Below are positions 45,151 to 56,349 of a DNA stretch of 64,000 bases, one piece after another. The DNA comes from Aporrectodea caliginosa (Eukaryota > Annelida > Clitellata > Crassiclitellata > Lumbricidae). The position numbers were made by a program, and so were the translations under genes. Location of the stretch: contig JACEVL010000802.1 of NCBI GenBank assembly GCA_020284085.1, positions 186,001 through 250,000 of the forward strand. Reading direction: 5' to 3'. The number at the start of each line of letters is the position of its first letter. Within the stretch, counting starts at the first letter, position 1. A model generated the notes under the pieces. That model saw only the letters and a list, made by a program, of their open reading frames with translations, was not told where the DNA came from and made no database searches.

Positions 45151-46261
45151 TAAAAACCTAGGATGTCGCTAAGCAATAGTAACAGTGCTCGTCTAAAACA
45201 CCTTTCACACGCATTTCTCGATGCTATAAATTCAACAAGAGCGCTCTATCGCTAGAATAACTCCGCCACTGTTCGCTTTCTGACAGTGCCAGTCCCAAGC
45301 CTGGGTAAAGGAGGAGGGCGACGCTAATGGTCTTTGTTACCACACAGCTAGTCATTAAACAGAAAACCACCACCATCGCTAGAATAAGAGCTGTAATATG
45401 CCAAAAAATCTTTGTCGGCGGCAACGGCCAATGTTGTCATAAGCTGCCGTTAAACTCTGGATCCAATCCTATCGCTAGAATGAAATTCGTAGGTAAGGTC
45501 GACATTAGCGGCCCTTGTGGGTCACAGAGTTGCGATAAGCAAAGGAAAAACTGCCTACCATTAGGACGAGGATGATCATTTACGCTGTGACACTGTGTCT
45601 TTAAACTACGTTTACATGAAAGAAAATCTCAGCAACTATCGAATACTAGGGTAGTGCCAGTCGAAACCCCGGGTAAAGGAGGGAGCCGTTGATCAATTAT
45701 CTATCTTATGACCCAACGTCTTTTAGCAGCCACGCATGGAAATATAATTATCTTATCTAATAAAATTAAAATTTAACTTAAAGGTCGACGACATTGGCCT
45801 TGGCAGCCGCAAAATGTCGCTAAACATTGCATAAGAGTATTCAACTTACTTATACTTACTTACTTACTTACTTACTTAACTTAGACACCTTTAACACGTA
45901 GTCTACACAATCTATAAATTTAGGAAATGCGTTTACCCTTACATGAGCTGTAATATGCCAAAAATAATCTTTGCCGGCGGCAACGGCCAATGTTGTCATA
46001 AGCTGCCGTTAAACTGGGAAACCAACCCTTACATGCATGGTAAATTCTACGTTAACAGCCCTTGACGGAAATATAATAACAAATGTCTACAATTTTTTAG
46101 CAAGTCCTCGGTGAACGCTTTTGGAAGTTTGTCAGGCTCAACAATGATCGAGACTTTTGTGATAGACGTTTATAAAAGCTACATCGATACCGCTTCATCA
46201 TCATCACCATCATCGTCGTTATTATCGTCATCATCGTCTTTATCATCATGATCTTCATCGC
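45151..46261 (+). repeat. modular GTTAAAC repeat block 1
   Basis: Modules in order: S (GATGTCGCTAAGCAATAG), P (AACTCCGCCACTG...GGAGGAGGGCGACG), Q (GAGCTGTAATATGCCA... CTGCCGTTAAAC), R (GGTAAGGTCGACATTAGC), P variant, S, Q, R and a GAGACTTTTGTGATAGACG piece. Most modules end in a TAAAC-type motif after a shared 'GGCC-TTG-CATAAG' core. The same modules recur downstream to 57 kb. Confidence 0.75.
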
Positions 46262-46427
46262 AGGTAGGCGATTAGTTAGAGCGCTCGCCTCGTAACGCGG
46301 AAGGTAAGGGTTCGAACCTCCTTTCCTCAGATGTTTACTGTGAAGGGAACAAGTACTACACTCAATATTGTTCAGCGCCTTGGGTTCACGTTTGGTTATT
46401 GTATAATGGCGCCTAATAAATGCACAC

Positions 46428-46432
<5 letters not shown>
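46262..46432 (+). mobile_element. tRNA-derived SINE
   Basis: An A-box-like TTAGTTAGAGCGCTCGCC near 46272 and B box GGGTTCGAACCTCC near 46308, then TTCAGCGCCTTGGGTTCACG and a tail with GGCGCCTAATAAATGCACAC and (TAA)n. Confidence 0.7.
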
Positions 46433-46458
<26 letters not shown>

Positions 46459-46460
46459 CT
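46433..46460 (+). repeat. (TAA)n at the 5' edge of the LINE
   Basis: Short (TAA)n joining the SINE tail to the 5'-truncated LINE. Confidence 0.9.
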
Positions 46461-48059
46461 GTGGCGGTTGGCCTTCGTCTGGGGGCCAACATATGCCAAC
46501 CTCACGTCTGCACATGCGGCGCACTGGTTACCGCTAGAGGAACACACGGCCTCTCTTGCTCTCTGGGATTTGGTCGAGTAGCCAGACACGCCGCCATCAA
46601 CGACCTGATCCATCGCAATCTTATCAAAGCCGGTTTCCCAGCGGTAAAGGAGCCACGGGGCATGCTGCGATCGGATGGTAAGAGACCGGACGGCACCACG
46701 CTTATACCATGGAGAGCGGGCCGAAACCTCGTGTGGGATGCAACGGTGGTCGACACGCTAGCGCCTTCCTACCTGCAGGCAACGGCCGTGACAGCAGGAG
46801 CAGCAGCTGAAATAGCTGACAACAGAAAAAATCAAAAATACCAGACCCTTCTTGACACACATGACTTCATTCCGCTGGCTCTGGAAACTTTAGGTCCAAT
46901 TAACTTAACCCTCGGGCTTATCAAGGGGGGTGGTTGCCACCCCCTAGGTTTTTTTCATCTCAAACTTTTTTCGTATGGAATAAAAATTTGACCTTTTAAG
47001 TAGCTGTAGGGGGTTCATTTGCACACGTTTTGAGGTAAAATGTGAGATGATATCTCACACCGTTCAAAAGTTATACCCAATATACCCGAGGTACCAGGGG
47101 GGTGGATACCACCCCCTAGATTTTCGACTATATCTTATCCGTCATTTAATATTAAGAGACACAAATTTTACCATTCTATAGAGGGAATGTGGGGCTACAT
47201 TTCTATGGTCACTGAGTTGACCTGAGACAACCGGAAGTGCTCAAAATAAATTATAATACGCGTAACATGCGTGAAAATGGCTGAATGGAAGGACTCCCCC
47301 TTAGTTTTTGTCTGTAGCGTATTCATTTGTCTTCCTGGAAGAGAAACAAAGATACCATTCTTTAGAGGGAATGAAGGGCTTCATTTGCATACCTACATCT
47401 TTGTCTTTTGAATACCGGAAGTGATCAAAATAAATAATAATATGCGTAATCTGTGTGAAAATGGCTGAATACAGCGTTATAACGTAAACCGATATATATG
47501 TATGGATATATATGTATGGATGTACATTTATACTATATAAACATGTGTAGGGATGATTTTGTGTATCTTTTATACATAGATTAGTTTCAAAACACACATA
47601 ATCTTATATTTGTTTATCCAAAAGTACAAAATGTACGCAATAATATACAATATTGCTAATTAATGGGTCTAGTTGTTAAAAGTGATGTAATTTCGAGGTG
47701 CATTCACATAATGTACAACTAAATATACCATTCTGTGCAGAAATGAATGCTGAATCCAATGCTATATTACAAGTTATGATATGTAAAACCAAACACGAAA
47801 TCCAGGGGGGTGGTAACCACCCCCCTTGGTAGTCCGTGTTACAAAAAACTTTAGGTCCCCTTAACTTAAGAGGCCTTGACTTAATCACAGTGATGGGCCG
47901 TCATCTGACAAAGGCGACGGACGACGTCAGAGAGACGACCTTCCTCTTCCAAAGACTGTCGTTGACAATTCAGCGCTTTAACGCTGTGGCCTTCACCGGT
48001 TCTTTTGTTGACCCTATGCCCGAGATGGAAGAGGGATAGCCCTTCCAGTTACACTAGTT
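46461..48059 (+). pseudogene. LINE C-terminal region with zinc knuckle and restriction-like endonuclease, interrupted
   Basis: The open frame gives CTCGALVTARGTHGLSC then RVARHAAINDLIHRN (a C-C-H-C type knuckle with the RH motif), then DGKRPDGTTLIPW and LVWDATVVDTLAPSY, the PD-(D/E)xK-like core of the restriction-like endonuclease in R2/HERO/NeSL-type LINEs, then ALETLGP. The frame is broken by the element at 46909 and continues at 47850 with RETTFLFQRLSLTIQRFNAV and a stop near 48039. Everything 5' of this domain is missing, typical of 5' truncation. Clade assignment is from motif order only. Confidence 0.8.
46909..47865. mobile_element. TTAA-type non-coding element inserted in the LINE
   Basis: The left end follows TTAA and begins CCCTCGGGCTTATCAAGGGG. 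A second copy's right end at 57671-57694 reads CTCGATAGCCTGAGGGTTAA, the inverted match, so the family has TTAA-bounded TIRs. Here the right TIR is absent and in its place is a copy of the left flank. Several hairpins of GGGGGGTGGTTGCCACCCCC type occur (46925, 47098, 47805). Confidence 0.7.
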
Positions 48060-48065
48060 TTTGAT

Positions 48066-48270
<205 letters not shown>

Positions 48271-48489
48271 AAATAACTATAAAAGCAATTACGCGGTCGA
48301 CCCTGCTCGGTCGAAGGTCACGGGATGTATCCGGTAAAGGGTTCAACAACTGGGCGTTCATGACGACGCACAGTTGGGGAGAGACAGCGGACGGACTGTG
48401 GAGGATGGAGATACGGAATGGAACTATGCGGATCTAAGCGAATCGAATCTAATCACCATTTCGTTGTAATGTAATGTAATGTAATGTAA

Positions 48490-48730
48490 TTAGTAATTTA
48501 TATAGCGCCGCTCACAGCCGAGGCCATTCAGTAGCGCTCCCAGTGCGAGAACCCGGAGAGAAGAAATAGGTTTTAAGGAGAGAGAGAGATGAAGACAGTG
48601 ATCCAGAAAGGAAAGTCTCACGCAAAGTGAAGGGAAGGGCATTCCATAAAGAGGGCCCAATGATGGCAAAGGATCGAGTTTGAGCAATCGTGGTCAATTT
48701 GAGCAATCGTGGTCAGTTTGAGCAATCGTG
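48490..48730 (-). mobile_element. LINE 3' end fragment
   Basis: Minus strand: TRSFAIIGPSLWNALPFTLR and SLLKTYFF, the 'RSFs.vgP.lWNsLP..lR ... FK..LKT.LF' terminus of CR1/L2-type proteins. Ends next to a (GTAAT)n run at 48466-48490. Confidence 0.75.
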
Positions 48731-49134
48731 GTCAGTTATATAATCATATAATCAGTTATATAATCAGTTATATACTCATATAATCGAATCTTATCTAATC
48801 ATCGAATCTAATCTAAGTGTGTAGTAGTAGTTTCAGTTTAACGACGCTGATTGATAGCAAATATCACACAAGCGAATGTCACCTGTTCATCTATACTAAT
48901 CATGTTATCTAGTTTGACCGCGTTATTTATAATCTAATCTATAATCATGCAATCTAATGCATCTAATCTCTTTATAATCTTTTATAACCAAATCACCCGG
49001 TCTTATCATTCTGATCTAGTGTAGGCTACTATGATCTGATCTCTGTAAATGTAGTTCTAGCCTATAATATCTCTAATCTAATCATCTTCCATTTTGTCCA
49101 ATGAGACGTCAATGGACCATATCCATCACCCGCT
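48731..49134. other. TAATC/ATAT-rich low-complexity stretch
   Basis: Repeated AATCTAATC and ATATAATCAGT words, with no exon. Confidence 0.5.
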
Positions 49135-49388
49135 ACTAGGAAGAGACACTGCTCGTTCAGTTTCCATTGAACGAATCGATTGAATTTGACCTTGGATTTG
49201 TGGAACACGGTGGAAGATTGGTTGAGTCCTTGCTTTGCAACAGCTTTGTGAGAGTAAGGGTTCGATACTCCTCCTCTAAGAGAGTTACTGTGTATTGTCT
49301 TTGAGCAACTACTTCGTTAACAATTGCTCAACGCCAAAAGCTGATGCGCTGTTATTATTAAGTGATGCATTTTAAATTATAATATAAT
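49135..49388 (+). mobile_element. tRNA-derived SINE of the modular repeat
   Basis: Same head as 44880 and 52045 (GAGACACTGCTCGTTCAGT), then the tRNA-like part GATTGGTTGAGTCCTTGC and AAGGGTTCGATACTCC (B box), body CAACTACTTCGTTAACAATT and tail. Confidence 0.7.
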
Positions 49389-49556
49389 ATGATTATCCTT
49401 CGAGCGACAATCCCTAGATGTCGCTAAATATAGATCATTACCTTGGCCATGCTTACTTACCTTTACCGCCGCCGCCGACCAAAAATGACCGGCGCGCCGC
49501 CGCCGACGCTATGAAGTCGGCGCAGAGCTCTAATTGTCGCTCGAAGGATAATCATA
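49389..49556. repeat. inverted repeat with GC-rich loop
   Basis: ATGATTATCCTTCGAGCGAC at 49389 is matched by GTCGCTCGAAGGATAATCAT ending near 49556, a 22-bp perfect stem around about 120 bp that includes GCCGCCGCCGACC and GGCGCGCCGCCGCCGACG. Confidence 0.85.
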
Positions 49557-50122
49557 ATTAAATAGAGCAAATGAGTTTAATCCCTGTATATCGTCAACGG
49601 CCTTTGATGTCATAGGACGACGTTAAACTATGGACAAATAAATAAATCCCTGCATTGCGTTGAATCCCTGTATTTTGAGCTGTATGAGCTGTAGGGGAGA
49701 CCGGGGTTGGTTGCAACAATTTTCATAATTTCGTGTGCCATATTTTTATTTTTGGAACAACCTACATCCATTTTAGTCCATATATCCTTTACATCTCAGC
49801 ACCAAACAAGCTATACTGACGATCTCATTCACCAAAGATGTAACCACAATAGCTAAATGACCAGAGGGTTTCAGAGTGTTGCAACCAACCCCGGGCCGGT
49901 GTTGTTTGCAACGACCCTGGGGAAGGTTGCAACAGTATTTAAAGTAGTATAATTATTCAACTGAGGCTGCATTGCCCAGAGCTTACCGAGGCTTGCCTAC
50001 ATATAAGAATGTAATAAATTGAAGAAAATCAAAATTAAATCTAAATAAAAGGCTAAATCAAGATATTAAACTGTTTTGCTGCAATAATCGTTTTGTAAAA
50101 TGTCCAACATATATTATATATA
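49557..50122. other. U-type module, then a GGTTGGTTGCAAC repeat piece
   Basis: GTCAACGGCCTTTGATGTCA at 49587 ends GACGTTAAAC, another module of the GTTAAAC family. From 49693 GGGGAGACCGGGGTTGGTTG is followed at about 49877 by its partial complement CAACCAACCCCGG, suggesting a MITE fragment. Confidence 0.45.
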
Positions 50123-50704
50123 CACCGTGATTCAATGAAAAGTAAGCCAAACTTTGTATTTCATATAAGTACTTCTAACATGAAAACAGTATTTAATATT
50201 TTTGTGAAGAAACTCTCAGTAGTATGGTTTGATTATTTAATTAAAGAAGATGTTCAAAATGTCCTCCTTCTGCTTGCACGCAAGCCTGGAGGCGCTGGGC
50301 AACGTTTTCTTCAGTGCGCGATGACCTTCGTCTATCACTACCAATGACGCGGTCGACTGACCCTGTTACGCTAATTTTTCGAAACAATTTATCTAATCCG
50401 CTTCTGGTCAAGTGTTTTTCTGGAAACTCTTGTAGAAATTGACGGCTTCTGTAATTCTTGGAATCCCTCAAACCTTTCGTCATGTGTAAATCTAAAGGCA
50501 TTTTTTCTGAAATTGCAAGTTTCTTGTTTATGTTTTCAATCGTATTATCGTCTGCTTTTTTGAGTAGGAAATATAAACAGGAAGTCATCAAAATAAAAAT
50601 AAATGAGCATATTGTTATTTTGAAATTATTATTAATAAAATACGGTTCAAGTTTTAATATTTGTTTATAAAGTTTGGCTTACTTTTTTTTATTGAACCAC
50701 AGTG
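50123..50704 (-). mobile_element. internally deleted mariner-family element
   Basis: TA-flanked (50121-50122, 50705-50706). Ends CACCGTGATTCAATGAAAAG / complement, with AGTAAGCCAAACTTT shared in inverted form. 582 bp. Confidence 0.88.
50241..50591 (-). pseudogene. mariner transposase with N-terminal HTH joined to C-terminal end
   Basis: The minus-strand frame has FPEKHLTRSGLDKLFRKISV then TGSVDRVIGSDRRRSSRTEE, the paired-like HTH of mariner transposases, and passes straight into QRLQACVQAEGGHFEHLL, the normal C-terminus. The whole catalytic part, with all three acidic residues, has been deleted in frame. A product, if made, could bind ends but not cut. Confidence 0.85.
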
Positions 50705-50749
50705 TAGATGCGTCGGTTAGGGGCGCAAGTGGGGCGGATCTTGCATAAG

Positions 50750-52044
50750 ACGACGTAAAACTATGGAATAATAATAAGAGCTGTAATATGCCAAAAATAA
50801 TCTTTGTCGGCGGAAAACGGTCTATGTTGTCAGAAGCTGCCGTTAAACTCTGGATCCATCCAATCGTTCGAATTTGAACTGCACAATTTCACTTTTAGGG
50901 AAGGTCGGCGTTAAAAGCCCTTGGCGGCCGTAAAATGGTGATAAACAATTGAAAACTGCGTAACATCGGACGGTGCGAGTACGAAGCCTTTATAACAGAA
51001 GAGGTCGACGCTGATTATCTCTCTTATGATGCAGCATCGTTAAATGGAACCACCGCTACGGATGGAAATTATATCTAATTGGAATTAAAGTTAAAAAGAG
51101 ACGTAATTGGCCTTCGCAGCCACAAGATGTCGCTAAACAATGAATAATGCAGTGTTCGTCGTAGACACCTTTGAAACGCAGTCTTCCGATTTTATAAATT
51201 TAGCTAATGCGTTTAATCGTTAGAGTGAGTTAAGCACCCTTTGTTGCATAGGGTAAAGTCGATGTTAAATTAACAGTCCTTGGAGGCCAAAATTAGTATG
51301 GTGATAAACAATGTCTGCCGTTGAATAAATGCGTAATATTAATTGCAATAATAAATAATAGGATGGAGTTTGCATGTGCAGATCGTTGAACTCTTGTTGA
51401 TGCTTGAATGGTATTTGAATGGATTTAGAGCAGTTCTCGAATGGTGAATTTAAGGTGCATATGAAATGTTCATGGGACTGGCACTGCCAGAGTATGAGCA
51501 GTGGCGGAGTTTATTACGAATAATGAGAATCAGGATTCAAAGGCTGCATTATTACAAAGGTGGCTGCTTCATACTTCGTAACGAGCCAATTGCTGGCTTT
51601 TTTCTGTGAACTACGTAATGTTTCGAGATGTACTGAACTTATTTAGGTTAGATTTTAAACTACAGCGCATCAAACGATGACGCACCAAATCCAAGTCGCA
51701 ATCAGGACAGAGAGAGGCAGACTATGGCTAACAAAGCAATTTCATATTGAGCTACATGTATATTAAACCACACGAACTGTGAGAAATGTTCAATATAATT
51801 TCTGCCGACATCAACGAACTTTGTTGCCATAAGAATTCGTTAAACTCTGGATCCTATCCTAATTGTAAAACGTCTTAAGTTGAGAACGAGATGACATAAG
51901 CGACTAATCCGAACGAACAGATACAGGGAAGGAATTTCATAATCTACACTAAGCAACCAATGAAAGGAGACTTTTGTGATTGACGTTTATTATAGCTACA
52001 TCGCTTCCGCTGCTTTATTATCACGTAGACCAATTCCATCATTC
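50750..52044 (+). repeat. modular GTTAAAC repeat block 2
   Basis: Q at 50772, R at 50890, P variant at 50966, S at 51085-51215, R at 51240, a GGATGGAGTTTGCATGTGCA module at 51362, a Q variant at 51780 (AAGAATTCGTTAAACTC) and GAGACTTTTGTGATTGACG at 51968, i.e. much the same order as block 1. Confidence 0.7.
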
Positions 52045-52300
52045 GTCGTCAGGTGGACACACTGCTCGATCAGTTTCCGTTGTAGGAATCGATTGAATTT
52101 GATAGGATTGGTGGGACACGGTGGAAGACTGGTTGACTGGTTACCTTGTACGGGTTCAATTGAATGTTATCTAGGATATATGGGACACTGTAGCAATTGG
52201 TTAGAACGTGCGAAGAGTTGTTCAGCGCCAGAAGATGATGCTTAATCATTAAACAGTGGCACCAAATAAATGCACAAATATTATTATGATTATTCGGCTC
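52045..52300 (+). mobile_element. tRNA-derived SINE of the modular repeat
   Basis: Head GACACACTGCTCGATCAGTT, tRNA-like TGGAAGACTGGTTGACTGG with decayed B box, then TTCAGCGCCAGAAGATGATG and tail CACCAAATAAATGCACAAAT. Confidence 0.6.
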
Positions 52301-52340
52301 GCGCCAATCCTAAGATGTAAATAAATAATGGATAATACTA

Positions 52341-53309
52341 CAGGGTGGCTCAAAATAAAATGTCCCACCGGATAAAATGCAATTTCTCCGCAACCAATTG
52401 AGATTTTTATACCAAACTTTCACCATTTACAGAGGAATGATTTTCCAACAATCCATGAACATTTTACTAAATAATTTCCATAACTTCAAAAGTTACAGCT
52501 GTTTTAATATTAAATTTTATTTTTTCACATTTCCGAAGAAAAATTGACAGTTATTTACAATTTTCAATGTCAAATAAAATCGTCTTTCATTACGAAATCA
52601 GAATCTGTTGAGCAGTTTATCTCAAGGCATGTTCGAAGTGTCCACCCCTAGCTCTCACACAAGCTCGAAGTCTTTTTGTGAAGCTCAGTTTGGCCTTGTT
52701 GATTGAGTCCTGCGGCAGCTGATTCCATATTAGCTGCAAGACTTTTTCAGCTCGTCAATGTTCTTCGGCTTCGGATGAAATGTCTTGTAACGTTCAAGCA
52801 TAGCTCCCCAGACGTGATAATCAAGAGGGCTAAGGTCTGGAGAGTTTGGTGGCCATTCATCTTTCCCAATGAATTCACTGCAGTTGTTGGCAATGAAGCC
52901 TTGAGCCAACCTTGCCGTGTGAGCAGTAAAAGATTAACAAATTGAGCGCTTAATATTATTTTAAAATATCTGCAATTATTAACTGTTTGCTTCATAAATT
53001 CTTTCTTTACAACTTGTAATGAAGTCATATGACGTCATGATTATTTGGGTGTTACAAAACAATTTCTCTGTGAAAAAATCTTAAAGAAATAACCATTATT
53101 GGATCGTTCATCTGCGGAAATTTGAAAAAATTGAATTTAATATTAAAACAGCTGTAACTTTTGAAGTTATGGAAATTATTTAGTAAAATGTTCATGGATT
53201 GTTGGAAAATCATTCCTCTGTAAATGGTGAAAGTTTGGTATAAAAATCTCAATTGGTTGCGGAGAAATTGCATTTTATCCGGTGGGACATTTTATTTTGA
53301 GCCACCCTG
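52341..53309 (-). mobile_element. mariner-family element with ~200-bp TIRs
   Basis: TA on both sides (52339-52340, 53310-53311). Starts CAGGGTGGCTCAAAATAAAA, and nearly 200 bp at each end are inverted copies with few differences, much longer than the usual ~30 bp of mariners. It splits an S module of the modular repeat (52300 resumes at 53312). Confidence 0.92.
52617..52935 (-). pseudogene. mariner transposase, C-terminal part
   Basis: Reverse strand reads TAHTARLAQGFIANNCSEFI, GKDEWPPNSPDLSPLDYHVW and, after a one-base frameshift, QLPQDSINKAKLSFTKRLRA and CVRARGGHFEHALR before TAA at 52617-52619. The N-terminal two thirds are missing. Confidence 0.85.
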
Positions 53310-53311
53310 TA

Positions 53312-54620
53312 TGTTCGTCTTAAACACCTTTAACACGCGTTCTTCCCAATCAATATATTCAGCCAATACGTCAAATAACAATAATAAATTTAGACAATTG
53401 AGCTGTAATATGCCAAAAACAAATCTTTGTCGGCGGCAACGGCCTATGTTTTCATAAGCTGCCGTTAAACTGAGGATCCAATCCAATCACAATAATAAAT
53501 TCTATCTTCGCACGATATATATTCTAACTCCGACACTGGTCGTACTCTGACAGTGCTAGTCCAAAGCCTAGATAAAGGTGGAGGGCGACGCTAATGGTCT
53601 TTGTGACACATCGTCGTCAAACTACGTATACATGAGAGACTCTCGGCCATTGCCATATCCTTCCGTGGTGTCACTCTGAACAACGGATGAAGGGGGTAAC
53701 TCTGATTATCTCTCTTATGACGAAGCTTCGTTAAACAGTAACTAAGCCACGGATGGAAATATATTTAATTGGAAAATAAGTTAAGGGACGTAACTGGCCT
53801 TGGCGACGATGAAATGTCGCCAAGCTACTAACTGATACAGTGATCGTCTAAGACACCTTTAAAACACTATCTTCAGCCGCTATAAACTCACGAAATGCTT
53901 TCAATCGCCAATCTTAAATATGTTATGTCATAATAACAAGAACCCGCTGTTAGAAAATTATAAACATTACTTATTGGTTAATGAATATTCATGTTACAAT
54001 ATTACTAACATTCAACTTTAGTTCTTCAATATTGCATAATGATATGGCTTGGTTAATGTACATGAACAGTTAAAGGAATACCTTAATCAATTATAATACA
54101 TGTATGATTTGTTAGTTAATTAAATTTGTCAGGACATAATGATCACAGACAGTATGAGATGAAATACTTTATGTTTCAAAAATATTGAATATTAGTGAAA
54201 TTGTAAAGCTCTGTTTCGACACCTTTAATGGTGTTGTTCGGATGCTATAAGTTTCTTGTTCTGATTGCATTGTATATTTTCTGTATTGTCGTCAACGGCC
54301 TTTGATGTCATAAGACGACGTTAAACTATGGGCAAATAAATAATAATCGCCAATCTTGAACTTAACTTTCTAAAGGTGGTCTCTCCTCGTAGACTCGAAG
54401 GTCAGCGGTCTTGAAATTGATTTCAAGGAAGGTAAACTTGCGTCAACGGCCTTTGGTGTCATAAGACGACGTAAAACTGTGGAATAATAATAATAATCGC
54501 CAATCGTTAGAGGAAATTACGCCTACAAAATAATTAAGTAACGTCTACGTTAACGGCCACAAGATGATGATAAAGAATGGAAAACTGCCTACCATCGGCC
54601 ATTGGATTGTGGTGATTAAT
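53312..54620 (+). repeat. modular GTTAAAC repeat block 3
   Basis: S remainder, Q (53400), P (53520), P variant (53650), S (53770-53910), then AT-rich sequence, U modules at 54296 and 54440 (GACGTTAAAC and GACGTAAAAC ends) and R at 54500. Confidence 0.7.
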
Positions 54621-55747
54621 AAATTCCTAATAGTAAAACTGATTATGATAATATCTAGTAACAATAATAATTATACTTATTATTAGGATGTAGTTTGAAT
54701 GTAGAGAGGGTTCAGCTTGAGTTGATTCTTGAATGGTTTTTGGAATGGATTTTAAATGGTTCTCGAATGGTTTTAAAATGCATAAGGAATAGGCTATTTA
54801 GACTGGATCTAGATTTAGACTGGATCTAGACTAGATTTAGACTGGATAGACTGGCTTTAGGGTGAAATCAATTACGGAAATAATTTTAAAATATCAAATT
54901 TGAAAATCTTTTGTTCTTTGAACGTTCAGTAAACTACATCATAACCATTCGGTAGTTGAATCCTTTTTGATTGGTTTGTGTACCATTTGTAAACTATTTC
55001 TGATAATTGTGTCTGGTCGGAAACATGTTTACCTTAAGGCTTATGGTGTTTTTGGAAATTGAACGTATTTTCTAGCTTTTATATTAATTTCAATAAATGT
55101 CTGGTTTGCTAATAATGTCTGTAGTCAAACTCAAGCATGACACAAACTATGTACATCGTTCGCCCGAAGTAATCGCAATGAAGGTCACTGGCACTAGAAA
55201 AAGAATCGTAATAACGAACCTGGCGTTGCATGAAATTTAAAAAGTAGGCCTATTTATACCCATTATAGCGTGTTGTTTTCGTAAAGAATTTCAAACTATA
55301 AATGTATTGAAGACTGAACATGATCGAAGCTAATATAATATTATACGATCGCCTTAAGGTGTGGCTTCAAATTTAAAATGGCGAGAAACCCATTCTAGCG
55401 TGAAGTGGTGGTATAGATTCTCATCCGATAAATTCACTGAAGACTGTATATGGTCGAAGCTATATAGGAAAAAACTCAACAATGCTAATGTTTCCAAGGT
55501 AAACCACTTGTGTCATTTACTCCATTTCAGCTGGTAGCCAAGCCCGTCATTTTACCCCGCCCAACCAGTAACTCTCAACCACACCCTAGGCACCAAATCT
55601 TGTTGAGCTACTAATCTTACACCAAATCTTCGTCACTCGCCACCTATCAACTGCTAACTCTAAACCACATCCTATTCACTGACTCTATCCTATTTCCTTT
55701 ACCCTGTATCAACAACAAGCTCTAACCAAAAACCCTCAATAACTTAC
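54621..55747. other. unassigned, with short tandem words
   Basis: A module like that at 51362 lies at 54688. CTGGATCTAGATTTAGA words repeat at 54808-54860. From 55500 the plus strand is C-rich, leading into the minus-strand exon. Confidence 0.35.
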
Positions 55748-55916
55748 CCCTTCTCAGCAAGGATCTTCAACCCCTCCACATGAGCCGATGAAGCTGCCCA
55801 CATGTCAGAGGTCATGCCGTTGCCGTCCGAACGGTCATAGTCCTTCCAAGTGCCCTCCCTCATAGCCACCGTATCTCCCTTTAGAGCAGCATCGTGGAAT
55901 CTTTCCGCTGATGACA
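55748..55916 (-). CDS. USH1G/ANKS4B-like ankyrin exon
   Basis: On the minus strand a 169-bp exon lies between the acceptor GGACTGTAG and the donor GTAAGT. It reads SSAERFHDAALKGDTVAMRE, GTWKDYDRSDGNGMTSDMWA and ASSAHVEGLKILAEKG. This fits the first ankyrin repeats of the SANS/ANKS4B scaffold family ('yH.AA..g...LLkeat.kDlN..DedGMTptlwAa..g.le.L..i..rGG'). Family members are cytoplasmic scaffolds with a SAM domain that tether harmonin in stereocilia or microvilli. The neighbouring exons are not recognised, so this may be one exon of a gene extending outside or an isolated remnant. Confidence 0.7.
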
Positions 55917-56039
55917 CTACAGTCCAACGAAAGGAAACTGTTAAGTTAAAACTGGTTTACGCTGTTATAAAAAAGCTAAGTTAATTTATTTAGCGCACAT
56001 TTAAACCGATCGTTCAATGGAAAAGAAATATGCAACATA

Positions 56040-56250
56040 TTTGCATTATGCGTAAATAACACAGATGGACGTACAGTCTGATAAAGGCAGATAGACAGAC
56101 AGGAACGGAAAGAGAAATATAGACAGACAGACAGGCAGAGACAGAGATACAGGCAGGCAGGCAGAAAGGAAGACAGACAGGGACGGAAGCAGACAAATAG
56201 ATAGACACGTATGCAGGGAGAGAGACAGACAGACAGTCTACTTCTATACC
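56040..56250 (+). repeat. AGACAGAC-rich low-complexity tract
   Basis: Irregular CAGACAGACAGGCAG words. Cys-Leu-Ser frames on the minus strand are artefacts. Confidence 0.85.
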
Positions 56251-56349
56251 CCAACTCTGATTTCTCCTCTTCCCCTACCAAACTTGGGGGTCCAATCCTA
56301 GACACCATCCGCCGTAGCCGTCTGATTGTCTGCCTGCCTGGCCACTCGA

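Noticed and set aside
46262..46330. Functional tRNA gene
   Set aside because: Good B box but incomplete acceptor stem and SINE tail; similar copies are nearby.
46331..46537. Plus-strand 68-codon frame with an Ile run
   Set aside because: Crosses the (TAA)n microsatellite between a SINE and a LINE.
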